Shown here: positions 52,806 through 60,996 of the stretch, in pieces | How the letters are laid out: each line of letters starts with the position of its first letter | Position numbering within the stretch: the stretch's first letter is position 1 | NCBI GenBank assembly: GCA_913043255.1 | Contig: CAJWLK010000002.1 | Span: forward strand, 245,305 to 309,304 | DNA: 64,000 nucleotides | Direction: 5' to 3' | Source: an uncultured Gemmatimonadota bacterium | GTDB taxonomy: Bacteria; Gemmatimonadota; Gemmatimonadetes; Palauibacterales; Palauibacteraceae | The notes under the pieces: generated by a model | Database searches by the model: none | What the model was told of the DNA's origin: nothing | Seen by the model: the letters and a program-made list of their open reading frames with translations, nothing else | Translations under genes and position numbers: made by a program

Positions 52806-54239
52806 TTAGGCCTTAACCGACTCCGGGAAGAATCGGTTCAGTGTGTCTTCAGAGTTTTTCCTCGTAACTAAAGATACGACAACCATGAGTATCAGCGAAG
52901 CTATAACACCCGGGTAAATTTCGTGAAGCGTTATCAGCCCAACACGGTTGAGGGTAAAAGCAATGATTGAGCATGCTAGCCCCCCAACAGCACTCGCAAC
53001 TGCACCGCGACGGGTCGCTCTCCGCCAGAACAGGCCGAAAAATAGTGGGGCAAATAACGTTGAAGCCATTCCTCCCCACGCGACTGCCGCGATTAGACTA
53101 ATCAGGGTTATCGAGTGAGTTGAAACATAGGCCGCGACTCCAGTTACCGTTGCCCCAAAGACAAATGTGGCCTTGCGGCTGATCCGGAGAAGGCCTGCCT
53201 CATCGATGTGAGGTCTTAACGGCTGAAAAACGTCTTTGGCAAAATAGAGCCCCACAATGTGTAAGAGGCCATCCGTTGTGGAGTGAATCGCTGCAGTGAT
53301 CGCGAGCAAGATGGGAAGGCTGATCCAACCCCCGATGATGTTTTTCACCAGATAAGGGAAAGCCCCGTCACCGAGTTCATTGGCTGGTACGAGCATCCCC
53401 GCACCCGTTCCCACAAGTATTACGGACAAGAGTATCACCATGACAAAGATGGCCCCGAACGCGATTTGACCACGTGCGACGCGAACATTTTTGCTCGCAT
53501 AGAAACGGTGGAGGTAGTAGGACTGGGTTGGGATACCGAGGCCCCACACCAGCATCCAGCCGATGAAATCGCTGGTGTTACTCACGTTACCCCCAAAGAA
53601 CCCTCCCAAGTTGGCAGGAGGGGCTGTGATGACCGTGCCACCTGTCATCCAAATAACCACACCCGCGGCCAACAGTACACCTGCGGCCAACAGGGTCGCC
53701 TGGACGAGGTCGGTACGAAGAACGGATGCGAGTCCACCCAGCATCGTATAACTCACAAAAACCACGCCCACCGTCACGATGGAAATAGTAGTATCTAATC
53801 CGATCAATGTGTTCATGGTTATACCGATGGCGAGCAGTTGAACCACGAGTGTGATGGAATAGAGGGTTATGATGGTCAGCGCAGAGAATGCTCGGAGCCC
53901 AGTGGATTCGTAACGAGTGCCTAGGCACTCCGGAACAGTTGTAAGCCGAACTCTGTGGAGTCGGCGGGCAGCTACAAGAAGTAGGATCCAACCGAGTGCA
54001 TAGCCGTAGCAGGCGAAGGCTGCTGCGGACCAGCCATTGATGGAGGCGTAACCCGACACTCCGATGATCGTAACGGCCGAAAGAAAAGTTGCGATGAAGG
54101 CGCTAGTAGCCAGACCCAAACCCATAGTGCGGTCGGCCACGGCATAGGACTCGAAGGACTTCTTACGGTATCCCCAGATGCCGACAGCCAGGATAAAGAT
54201 TGAATAGGCAATAAACCCCGTTAACAGTCCGAGATCCAT
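52806..54239 (-). CDS. Sodium:solute symporter family (SSS) transporter
   Basis: The 477-residue protein has about 12-13 hydrophobic segments. SSS motifs include the early SGYASINGWSAAAFACYGYALGW, PECLGTRY and the Na+-site region TAAIHSTTDGLLHIVGLYFAKD. Members carry proline, pantothenate, acetate and other solutes with Na+; the substrate cannot be named. Its ATG overlaps the stop of a 33-codon gene by one base (TGATG), so the two are coupled. Confidence 0.92.
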   Translation of the reverse strand: MDLGLLTGFIAYSIFILAVGIWGYRKKSFESYAVADRTMGLGLATSAFIATFLSAVTIIGVSGYASINGWSAAAFACYGYALGWILLLVAARRLHRVRLTTVPECLGTRYESTGLRAFSALTIITLYSITLVVQLLAIGITMNTLIGLDTTISIVTVGVVFVSYTMLGGLASVLRTDLVQATLLAAGVLLAAGVVIWMTGGTVITAPPANLGGFFGGNVSNTSDFIGWMLVWGLGIPTQSYYLHRFYASKNVRVARGQIAFGAIFVMVILLSVILVGTGAGMLVPANELGDGAFPYLVKNIIGGWISLPILLAITAAIHSTTDGLLHIVGLYFAKDVFQPLRPHIDEAGLLRISRKATFVFGATVTGVAAYVSTHSITLISLIAAVAWGGMASTLFAPLFFGLFWRRATRRGAVASAVGGLACSIIAFTLNRVGLITLHEIYPGVIASLILMVVVSLVTRKNSEDTLNRFFPESVKA

Positions 54240-54340
54240 CAGTGATCGTCCCGGTTCTCTCTGCGTTCAAGCAGGAACATGACTGCCATCGGAATAAAAG
54301 AGATGCTTAATGCCGATATAAGAATCACATAGACGGCCAT
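54239..54340 (-). CDS. Small single-helix membrane protein coupled to the SSS symporter (symporter small accessory protein type)
   Basis: This 33-residue ORF starts at ATG 54340 with AAGGAAAG upstream. It has one membrane segment (about residues 4-24, VYVILISALSISFIPMAVMF), then a charged tail ERRENRDDH. The stop TGA overlaps the symporter ATG by one base. Small accessory proteins of this design accompany some SSS transporters. The ribosome binding site, membrane helix and coupling together make coding very likely despite the size. Confidence 0.75.
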   Translation of the reverse strand: MAVYVILISALSISFIPMAVMFLLERRENRDDH

Positions 54341-54385
54341 AGAAACGCTTTCCTTCTCTTACAAAATTCTTGGGTCACGGTCAGA

Positions 54386-54715
54386 TTATGCGGCATTCTT
54401 GCTAACGAGTTCCAGCAAAATCCACCGGAAGCTTGACCCATCGGCAGGAGGATCGGCAATAGGGATTCTCCTGACCCGCAGTTCATACAAAAAACCCGGC
54501 TCAAACTCAAACCCTTCAATTGGATCACTGAAGTTCTCCCAACTACCCTCCGGACTGAAGCGGACCTGCAGGCATGTAGTCGGAATAATGGTCATACATT
54601 CCGTTCTCTCCGGACCCACAAATAACGTCAACGTTTCCGCCTTTTTCACCACGGGTTCTGTGATCCCACAACCAACTGGAAGCAGTAGTAGGCCCAGAAG
54701 AAGGGTTTTAATCAT
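54386..54715 (-). CDS. DUF4377 lipoprotein
   Basis: The 109-residue protein has a lipobox LPVGC (Cys about residue 16). The DUF4377 pattern follows: LFVGPERTECMTIIPTTCLQVR with two Cys, then IEGFEFEPGFLYELRVRR, and DPPADGSSFRWILLELVSK. The role is unknown; the domain occurs in heat-shock HslJ-type and META-domain lipoproteins. ATG 54715 has GAGG upstream. It is 45 bp before the small symporter partner on the same strand. Confidence 0.87.
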   Translation of the reverse strand: MIKTLLLGLLLLPVGCGITEPVVKKAETLTLFVGPERTECMTIIPTTCLQVRFSPEGSWENFSDPIEGFEFEPGFLYELRVRRIPIADPPADGSSFRWILLELVSKNAA

Positions 54716-54771
54716 GCCCAAATCCTCGTGCTAATCACTGAGGCCTGCAACTTGAACGTGTCCTTTTTTGG

Positions 54772-55752
54772 GTGAGTAAGGGCCTAAGTCTGTCGAGGCT
54801 GTTACTAGGAAACATACCTTTGGCCCCCATGCAAACTGCTATTTTCTTTGTTCTGACTGCCTTTGGCCTTACTTACATAACAAGATGGGTTCAGAGTGTC
54901 CGTAACCGAGGGCTTGCAGAGTCTGGGAACGAAGCAAGGAGTGAAGTGGGCAATCGTTCTTTCCCGCTCCTGGCTACCATTGGGTTCGTCACGAATTTTT
55001 TCGATACGCTAGGAATTGGGTCGTTCGCCCCCACCACCTCTTGGTATAAGCTTCAGAAGTTGGTGCCCGACGAACACATTCCGGGAACGTTGCACGTCGG
55101 CCATAGCCTCCCTGTCATTTTTCAAGCCTTCATCTTCATCGCCATCATCGAAGTCGAGATGGTCACATTGACCACACTCATTGGGGCGGCGGTCTTGGGG
55201 GCTTGGCTGGGGGCAGGAGTTGTGGCGCGGCTGCCTCGCCAGAGTATCCAGATTGGGATGGGTGTCGCACTACTTCTGGCGGGGGGCACCTTTGTTATGG
55301 CCAATTTGGGATTTGCGCCTGTGGGTGGCGAGTCCATTGAACTTGCTGGTATCGCTCTTATCGTTGGGACTATCAGTTTTTTCATTCTCGGTGCACTCCA
55401 CACCCTTGGCATTGGAATGTACGCTCCTTCGATGATCCTGATTAGTGTGCTTGGAATGAATCCAGCGGTCTCCTTTCCAATCATGATGGGGTCGGCAGCC
55501 TTCCTTATGCCGGTTGCGTCCGTCCGGTTCTTGAAGGCCAATGCCTATCAACACCGTCCGTCCTTGGGCCTGGTCCTAGGTGGAGTGCCGGCGGTCATCG
55601 CCGCCGCTTTTATTGTGGGGTCTTTGCCCCTCACTATGATGCGTTGGTTGGTCGTTATAGTTGTAACGTATGCTGCTTTAGCCATGCTCCGATCTGCTTG
55701 GGTAGAACGGAATTCAGCCATGAGTTTAGAAAAAAAACTCTCAGATAAATGA
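54772..55752 (+). CDS. TauE/SafE-family permease (sulfite/organosulfonate exporter family)
   Basis: The 326-residue membrane protein has about eight hydrophobic segments. TauE/SafE hallmarks are IGFVTNFFDTLGIGSFAPTT near residue 72, GAAVLGAWLGAGVVARLP and the second-repeat ALHTLGIGMYAPSMILISVLGMNP. Members move sulfite, sulfoacetate, taurine-derived or other anions. GTG 54772 lacks a clear ribosome binding site, and ATG 54829 is an alternative. The stop is nine bases before the likely RidA start, and a class V PLP enzyme follows, so the three may form one sulfur-related unit. Confidence 0.85.
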   Translation: MSKGLSLSRLLLGNIPLAPMQTAIFFVLTAFGLTYITRWVQSVRNRGLAESGNEARSEVGNRSFPLLATIGFVTNFFDTLGIGSFAPTTSWYKLQKLVPDEHIPGTLHVGHSLPVIFQAFIFIAIIEVEMVTLTTLIGAAVLGAWLGAGVVARLPRQSIQIGMGVALLLAGGTFVMANLGFAPVGGESIELAGIALIVGTISFFILGALHTLGIGMYAPSMILISVLGMNPAVSFPIMMGSAAFLMPVASVRFLKANAYQHRPSLGLVLGGVPAVIAAAFIVGSLPLTMMRWLVVIVVTYAALAMLRSAWVERNSAMSLEKKLSDK

Positions 55753-55760
55753 GGACCACT

Positions 55761-56240
55761 ATGCCGAAGAGATTCCGTCACATCGCAATTGCAGCAACTG
55801 GTTTGGCTATAGGCGTGTCAGCTTGTTATTACAACAATGTAGAGACGGAAAGTGCTTCAGAGGCCACATTTCTGTCGTCACCCGAACATCTTGCCCTCGG
55901 CTTTCCCTTTTCGGAGGCGGTTCAGATTGGGAATATGCTCTACTTGTCGGGTCAGGTGGGGAATGTGCCTGGTACGAGCACTGTGGTAGAAGGTGGCATC
56001 CAAGCCGAAACACACCAGATCTTCGAAAACATACAGGGGGTTCTCGAACGAAATGGGTCTTCTCTGGATCGCGTTGTGAAGTGCACAGCAATGCTCGACG
56101 ATATTGCTGAGTGGCCAGCTATGAACGAAATCTACGCGGAATACTTTCCAGGCCCTAAGCCAGTCCGAAGCGCCCTAGGCGCGGACGGGCTCGCCTTGGG
56201 TGCAAAAATCGAATTAGAGTGCTGGGCGACCGTGGACTAG
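55761..56240 (+). CDS. Lipoprotein form of a RidA/YjgF-family imine deaminase
   Basis: The 159-residue protein starts with a lipoprotein signal (RFRHIAIAATGLAIGVSAC). The RidA fold follows, with GFPFSEAVQIGNMLYLSGQVG, the Arg in KPVRSALGADGLALGAKIELECWA and VVKCTAMLDD. RidA proteins hydrolyse reactive enamines and imines released by PLP enzymes, and most are cytoplasmic. ATG 55761 is chosen because GAGG lies six bases away; ATG 55749 overlaps the TauE stop and is possible. The next gene encodes an exported PLP enzyme, which suggests a periplasmic working pair. Confidence 0.85.
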   Translation: MPKRFRHIAIAATGLAIGVSACYYNNVETESASEATFLSSPEHLALGFPFSEAVQIGNMLYLSGQVGNVPGTSTVVEGGIQAETHQIFENIQGVLERNGSSLDRVVKCTAMLDDIAEWPAMNEIYAEYFPGPKPVRSALGADGLALGAKIELECWATVD

Positions 56241-56276
56241 GGTTGTCGGAACGGTGCAATTGAAGGTGACGATACA

Positions 56277-57563
56277 ATGAATGAGTTGCTGAGCAGGAAT
56301 GGTCCAACACGCCGGGATTTTTTGAGAGTGTCGGCAGGGACTGCGGCCCTTGTTCCAATTACGGTTCTTTCGGAATGGACGGACAAAGGACATGTGCCCC
56401 AGGAAGATTGGGTCCGAACTGCGCGGCGGCAGATTCCGGCAACTTCGGAAAGTTCATACTTCCAAACGGGTGGTGCCGGTCCGTCACCTAAAGTCGTCAC
56501 CGATGTCGTGACGGAACGCCTTGTTCACCAAAATCGGGGACCAGCGGATCCAGTATTCTCAGCGGAAATGGCTGACATCGAACCTCGACTTCGTGCTTAT
56601 CTGGCGGACACTTTCGGAGTAGAGCGGACCGGTGTGGCTTTGACTCACAGTACTTCTGAGGGGATTAGTATCGCCGCTTGGGGGGTGAGCTGGAAACCAG
56701 GGGATGAGGTAGTAATCAGCAATCAAGAACATCCTGCCAATGTCATCCCCTGGTATGTATTGCGTGACCGATTCGGGATAGTAATACGTGGCATCGATCT
56801 CGACGTGGGGAGCGATTGGGAATCTGAGGTCCGTGATGTTTTGTCTCCCCGTACTCGCATGGTGAGCCTCAGCCATATTTCGCGAAATAACGGTCGCCGG
56901 CTGAGGTCCGAAGCTTGTGCAGAACTTGGTCAGTTCCTCCGTTCGCGAAGCGTTCTGTTCCACCTCGATGGTGCTCAGGGACCTGGTTGTGTTCCTATAA
57001 ATTTCCGCACGCTTGGTTGTGATTGTTACAGCACATGTGGCCATAAATGGCTTATGGGGCCGAAGGGCACTGGGGCGTTATTCGTTCGGGAAGATCAACT
57101 TGATAACATTCAATTGTCATGGGCGGGCAGTCACAGTCACGCAGCAATGGATTATGATGGTTCCTACTCGCTGATACCGTCTGCTGCCCGGTATGAATTT
57201 GGTACAAGAGCGCTCGCAGATTTTGCGGGTTTTCAACGTGCGGTAGAGTGGATGACCGAAATCGGGTGGGATCGCATACACCAGAGGATTCAGGACTTGG
57301 TGGGGTATGCTATTGAACGGACCAACGAATCTTCCCAGTTACATGTGGGGTCACCAAAATCCGAAGAGGATCGCTCCGGAGTGTTTGTGGTTCGTCTTCC
57401 TGCGGGTTGTGATGCCAACAAGGTGTATGAACAACTCGGAGTAGGACCCAGGATCGTGACTTCCCCCGTGCGACAGGAGGGAGATCTTCGGTTGGCTATC
57501 CATTTCTTCAATACCAAGCAAGAAATCGATTCCGCGCTGCACACCATCGAGCGTGCTTGTTAG
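56277..57563 (+). CDS. Tat-exported class V aminotransferase/lyase-like PLP enzyme
   Basis: The 428-residue protein opens with a twin-arginine signal (TRRDFLRVSAGTAALVPITV). The class V fold follows, with THSTSEGISIAAWGV, SNQEHPANVIPW, HLDGAQGPG and the PLP-Lys site STCGHKWLMGPKGTGAL. It resembles isopenicillin-N epimerase-like and cysteine desulfurase-like enzymes. An exported PLP enzyme must fold with cofactor inside the cell, which fits Tat. AAGGTGA lies before ATG 56277. With RidA upstream and a TauE permease before that, a C-S lyase or epimerase role is possible but not shown. Confidence 0.85.
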   Translation: MNELLSRNGPTRRDFLRVSAGTAALVPITVLSEWTDKGHVPQEDWVRTARRQIPATSESSYFQTGGAGPSPKVVTDVVTERLVHQNRGPADPVFSAEMADIEPRLRAYLADTFGVERTGVALTHSTSEGISIAAWGVSWKPGDEVVISNQEHPANVIPWYVLRDRFGIVIRGIDLDVGSDWESEVRDVLSPRTRMVSLSHISRNNGRRLRSEACAELGQFLRSRSVLFHLDGAQGPGCVPINFRTLGCDCYSTCGHKWLMGPKGTGALFVREDQLDNIQLSWAGSHSHAAMDYDGSYSLIPSAARYEFGTRALADFAGFQRAVEWMTEIGWDRIHQRIQDLVGYAIERTNESSQLHVGSPKSEEDRSGVFVVRLPAGCDANKVYEQLGVGPRIVTSPVRQEGDLRLAIHFFNTKQEIDSALHTIERAC

Positions 57564-57608
57564 GGCTTGATCAGAACCTGCGGATCAATTGGAGGCTCTG
57601 ACCAAGCC
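57564..57608. repeat. Inverted repeat between convergent genes
   Basis: GGCTTGATCAGA (57564-57575) and TCTGACCAAGCC (57597-57608) can pair over 12 bp with a single mismatch, with a 21 nt loop. It starts immediately after the class V enzyme stop and faces the convergent DUF4440 gene. No T-tract follows, so it may be a weak terminator or an mRNA end stabiliser. Confidence 0.5.
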
Positions 57609-57640
57609 TTAACCAGTTACTACTGCAGCTACTACAGTGT

Positions 57641-58093
57641 TTAGCGTGGGGCCATGTTGCTGTTGAAGATGTCGCGGTGCAACTTCCAGCTCCCCCCTTC
57701 ATGCTTCCAAATAACAATGTATTTTCCGTGGTCCATGTGGCTGCCGTCTTTGCCATTTAGCACAAAGCGTCCGACCTCATGGGCAGTCTCACCAAATACC
57801 TCTACCTCATCCGTCGTGAGATTGACAGCGCCCACGCCCATATCCCACATGGCCTGTAAGCCTTCCCTAAGCCCCGCGGGTCCCTGATAAGGGTCAGCGT
57901 TGGGCGACATGAGCGCGCCGTCTTCGGTGTAGAGTGCGATACAGGCATCGGCGTCCTGTGCCGCGACACAATCTGACAACTTTTGATTGGCGGCTTTAAT
58001 TTCTTCGGCCACGTTGCCTTGAGCCGCCATCGTGCCGAATCCTACGACCGAAAAAACCATCGCAGCGAACGAAGTTTGTAAGAATTTCCTCAT
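57641..58093 (-). CDS. Secreted DUF4440/SnoaL-like protein
   Basis: The 150-residue protein has a signal peptide (residues 1-25, ending TMAAQ). An NTF2-like domain follows: IKAANQKLSDCVAAQDADACIALYTEDGALMSP, PYQGPAGLREGLQAMWDMG and KYIVIWKHEGGSWKLHRDIFNSN. Such proteins are ketosteroid-isomerase-fold ligand binders or enzymes with unknown substrate. AGGAGG stands eight bases before ATG 58093, favouring it over the TTG two codons upstream. Confidence 0.88.
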   Translation of the reverse strand: MRKFLQTSFAAMVFSVVGFGTMAAQGNVAEEIKAANQKLSDCVAAQDADACIALYTEDGALMSPNADPYQGPAGLREGLQAMWDMGVGAVNLTTDEVEVFGETAHEVGRFVLNGKDGSHMDHGKYIVIWKHEGGSWKLHRDIFNSNMAPR

Positions 58094-58357
58094 GTTCAAA
58101 CCTCCTAAAGTCTGACCTGCCTAGCCCGCCATAAAAAATACGGGCACACAAAATATAAGTACGGGGGAGTTGACTCAATCCGATTCTATCTCAAGTCACA
58201 GTAAAGTGACCGCAAGCTGACGGTAATCAGTGTGAGTACTCGATCAATCGTCAGTAAGAACAAACGGCCGCGGAATGTAAATGGAGGCTCGCAATAGTCT
58301 GAACTACAGGATGATCCACTAGCTCGGGAATCCTTGTAGTGCGTGGGTTAGTGCAAG
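58094..58357. other. Intergenic stretch upstream of the DUF4440 gene, no gene seen
   Basis: This 264 bp contains the ribosome binding site of the DUF4440 gene and AT-rich segments near 58135-58165 that may hold its promoter on the minus strand. I see no ORF with a ribosome binding site, no strong hairpin and no repeat. Confidence 0.4.
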
Positions 58358-58430
<73 letters not shown>

Positions 58431-58557
58431 CAATGTTTTTATATGACGGGGCCGATCATTCCTGATGTCCCCTTTATTTATGGGCCTTTTCTAGGGCCTA
58501 TAGCTATCTCCGTTACGCTGCTCAGTCCTACGAACCGATGGCTGGGATAAATCTCGA

Positions 58558-59337
58558 TCACCCATAGCGGCCCTCAATGTAGTCAGCCGTCTCCTGTTTC
58601 TGGGGTGCTAGAAAGAATTGTTCGGTTACACCGTGCTCGACCATTCTTCCCAACAGCATGAACGCGGTTTCTTCACTCACTCGTTTTGCTTGGGCCATAT
58701 TATGAGTCACAATCAAGATCGTATAGTCTCCGTGCAATTCCCAGATGAGTTCTTCAAGTGCTGCAGTAGCCTTTGGGTCCAATGCTGAAGTAGGCTCATC
58801 CATAAGAATCACAGTTGGCTTGACCGGTAGAAGTCTTGCTATACAAAGCTTCTGCTGCTCTTCAAGAGACAGTCCAGTAGCCACTCGGCCAAGTCGATCT
58901 TTCACTTCATCCCAAAGCAGAACACGACGGAGCGCATTCTCGACGATTTCGTCCTCTTCATCTTTGTTAAACTTCTCATTCGCTCGATGAATACGGTGAG
59001 CAAAGAGCACGTTATCTCGCACTGACAGGGGTAAAGGATTAGGACGTTGAAATACCATTCCTACGTGACGACGAAGTTGGGCCAATTCGATGTCGTCACC
59101 CAGTATACTCTGATCAAGGACCTGGATCTCCCCTGTCGTGCGCACATAATCACCCAATCGCTCATTGATTCGATTCACGGCACGAAGCAGCGTCGACTTG
59201 CCGCACCCCGATGGGCCGATGAGCGCAGTGATCGATCCTCGCTTAACCTGGAGATCGACTTCGAAAAGCGCCTGAAAATCTCCGTACCATAGGCTGACGT
59301 TCCGGATGTCGATCGCGAGCGGGGTAGGCTCAACCAA
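58558..59337 (-). CDS. pstB2: Phosphate ABC transporter ATPase PstB2 with degenerate signature motif
   Basis: The 259-residue ATPase has Walker A GPSGCGKST (residues 41-49), Q-loop VFQRPNP with Gln97, Walker B ILMDEPTSALD with Glu181 and H-loop THN with His212, all canonical. The ABC signature, which should read LSGGQ, is LSLEE (156-160), followed by QQKLCIAR. TTG 59337 overlaps the pstB1 stop by eight bases, with GGAGGG upstream. It is the last gene of the pst operon. Paired with PstB1, it would supply the working Walker and switch residues but a faulty signature. Transport of phosphate is inferred from the operon. Confidence 0.92.
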   Translation of the reverse strand: MVEPTPLAIDIRNVSLWYGDFQALFEVDLQVKRGSITALIGPSGCGKSTLLRAVNRINERLGDYVRTTGEIQVLDQSILGDDIELAQLRRHVGMVFQRPNPLPLSVRDNVLFAHRIHRANEKFNKDEEDEIVENALRRVLLWDEVKDRLGRVATGLSLEEQQKLCIARLLPVKPTVILMDEPTSALDPKATAALEELIWELHGDYTILIVTHNMAQAKRVSEETAFMLLGRMVEHGVTEQFFLAPQKQETADYIEGRYG

Positions 59338-60094
59338 AACGGCCCTCCAGATAATCGGAGGTGCGCTGGTCTTTTACTTCACCGTTAAAGAGGGCTTCCG
59401 TGTCTCCTATCTCTATTAACTCGCCGCTAAGGAAGAAAGCAGTGCGATCGGCTAGTCGGCGTGCCTGCTGCACAAGATTTGTCACCAAAATGATGGTGAC
59501 CTCCTCCTTGAGTTCCTTGAGGACATCCTCAATACGCATCGTGGTCACCGGATCAACCGCAATGGAGAACTCATCAAGTAGCAAAAGTTCTGGATCTTGG
59601 GAAAGTGCTCTAGCAATCGTGAGCCGCTGCTGCTGTCCACCGGAGAGCATGCTACCTAGCGCGGTGAGACGATCTTTCACTTCATCCCAGAGTGCTGCCC
59701 TCCTAAGACACCGCTCCACGATTTCATCAAGAGCAGCCTTCTTTTTAATCCCGGAGAGCCGTGGCGCTAGCGCTACGTTGTCATAGATGCTTAGTGGTAG
59801 CCCCACGGGTAGCGGAAAAACCACACCAATACGGCGACGGAGTGCAAAGACATTCTTGATCTTGGATATATCGTGACCATCGAACACAATTGATCCTTCG
59901 ACCGTCATATTGTTCTGGAGCATCTCCATTCGATTTAAAGTCCGGAGAAAACTCGTCTTCCCGCTACCTGCAGGTCCGATGATGCCAAAGATCTCGTGCT
60001 CGTGAACATCTAGAGAGACGCCGGAAAGAGCCGGTTGGCCATCATAGGAGATGCTCAAGTCTCTGACGGAGAGCTTTACATCTTCACCTACCAC
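59330..60094 (-). CDS. pstB1: Phosphate ABC transporter ATPase PstB1 lacking Q-loop Gln and H-loop His
   Basis: The 254-residue ATPase has a normal Walker A (GPAGSGKT), a perfect signature LSGGQQQR (150-157) and Walker B LLLLDE with Glu175. Its Q-loop reads VFPLPVG, with Pro94 for Gln, and its H-loop reads VTNLVQQ, with Asn206 for the switch His. The D-loop is IAVD where SALD is usual. These changes are complementary to those in PstB2. GTG 60094 overlaps pstA by seven bases. The family role is ATP-driven phosphate uptake with PstA and PstC. Confidence 0.92.
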   Translation of the reverse strand: MVGEDVKLSVRDLSISYDGQPALSGVSLDVHEHEIFGIIGPAGSGKTSFLRTLNRMEMLQNNMTVEGSIVFDGHDISKIKNVFALRRRIGVVFPLPVGLPLSIYDNVALAPRLSGIKKKAALDEIVERCLRRAALWDEVKDRLTALGSMLSGGQQQRLTIARALSQDPELLLLDEFSIAVDPVTTMRIEDVLKELKEEVTIILVTNLVQQARRLADRTAFFLSGELIEIGDTEALFNGEVKDQRTSDYLEGRFG

Positions 60095-60996
60095 TTCTTT
60101 TTGCCTCTCAAGTAACTTCGGAACGTGATCGATATGGCGTTCATAAACAGAACTAGTGTGATCAACGTGAGAGCCGTTCCGTACTTCAGTTCATCGGGGA
60201 CACCGGGCACAGCGGTTGAGATGACAAACAGGTGCATCGACATCGCCATCGTTTGATCAAATACGCTCAGAGGAAGGAATGGGAAAAAGAATGCCGCACC
60301 TGTAAACATGATCGGCGCAGTTTCCCCTGCTGTCCTAGACACTTCTAGGATCACGCCGGTCAGGATTCCACTAATAGCATTGGGAAGCACAACCGTCCTA
60401 ATCGTCTGCCAACGAGTAGCGCCCATATTCCAACAGGCTTCGCGGAAAGCCAGCGGAACGGCCTGCAGAGACTCGCGTGTTGCGACAATAACCACCGGCA
60501 GTGTCATAACCGCGAGTGTGAGACTCGCTGCCAGGATACTCGTACCAAATCCAGCAAAGATCACAAAGGCACCAAGGCCAAATAATGCATGCACGATTGA
60601 AGGGACCCCTGCAAGGTTTATGATCGCGAGATTTATTCCCCGGGTCAGCCAGTTATCAGGTGCGTATTCTGAAAGGTAGACAGCAGCCGCCACACCAACT
60701 GGCACGGAAGCAATTAGCGCCACTGCCACAAGCCACATCGTGCCTATAAGCGCCGGAAAGATACCCCCCGCAGTCATCCCATCACTGGGATGGGAGAAAA
60801 GGAATTCCATCGAAATCGCCGGACCTCCACGAACCACAAGAACCGTGAGAATGACCCCGACAGGTATGACTAGGATCAGAGTCATTAAGCCAAAGAGGAC
60901 CCTAAATAGCCACTGAAGTCTACGATTGTGAGCGTTGAGATTGGTCGCACTGAACATCAAGGGTTCCATAGCCTGCCCCGCATCAGAGTGGTTCAC
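60088..60996 (-). CDS. pstA: Phosphate ABC transporter permease PstA
   Basis: The 302-residue inner-membrane permease has about six hydrophobic segments. The cytoplasmic EAA-type loop is AFREACWNMGATRWQTIRTVVLPNAISGILTG, and VILEVSRTAGETAPIMFTGAAFFFPF follows, as in PstA. GTG 60996 overlaps the pstC stop as GTGA. It pairs with PstC to form the membrane channel. Confidence 0.95.
   Translation of the reverse strand: MNHSDAGQAMEPLMFSATNLNAHNRRLQWLFRVLFGLMTLILVIPVGVILTVLVVRGGPAISMEFLFSHPSDGMTAGGIFPALIGTMWLVAVALIASVPVGVAAAVYLSEYAPDNWLTRGINLAIINLAGVPSIVHALFGLGAFVIFAGFGTSILAASLTLAVMTLPVVIVATRESLQAVPLAFREACWNMGATRWQTIRTVVLPNAISGILTGVILEVSRTAGETAPIMFTGAAFFFPFLPLSVFDQTMAMSMHLFVISTAVPGVPDELKYGTALTLITLVLFMNAISITFRSYLRGKKKW

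Noticed and set aside
54399..54734. 111-codon plus-strand frame opposite the DUF4377 gene
   Set aside because: The minus strand encodes a recognisable DUF4377 lipoprotein; the plus frame is its shadow.
58558..59337. PstB2 signature change as a possible frameshift or sequencing error
   Set aside because: The frame is intact on both sides of LSLEE, with conserved QQKLCIAR and a perfect Walker B, so the substitution is genuine coding sequence.
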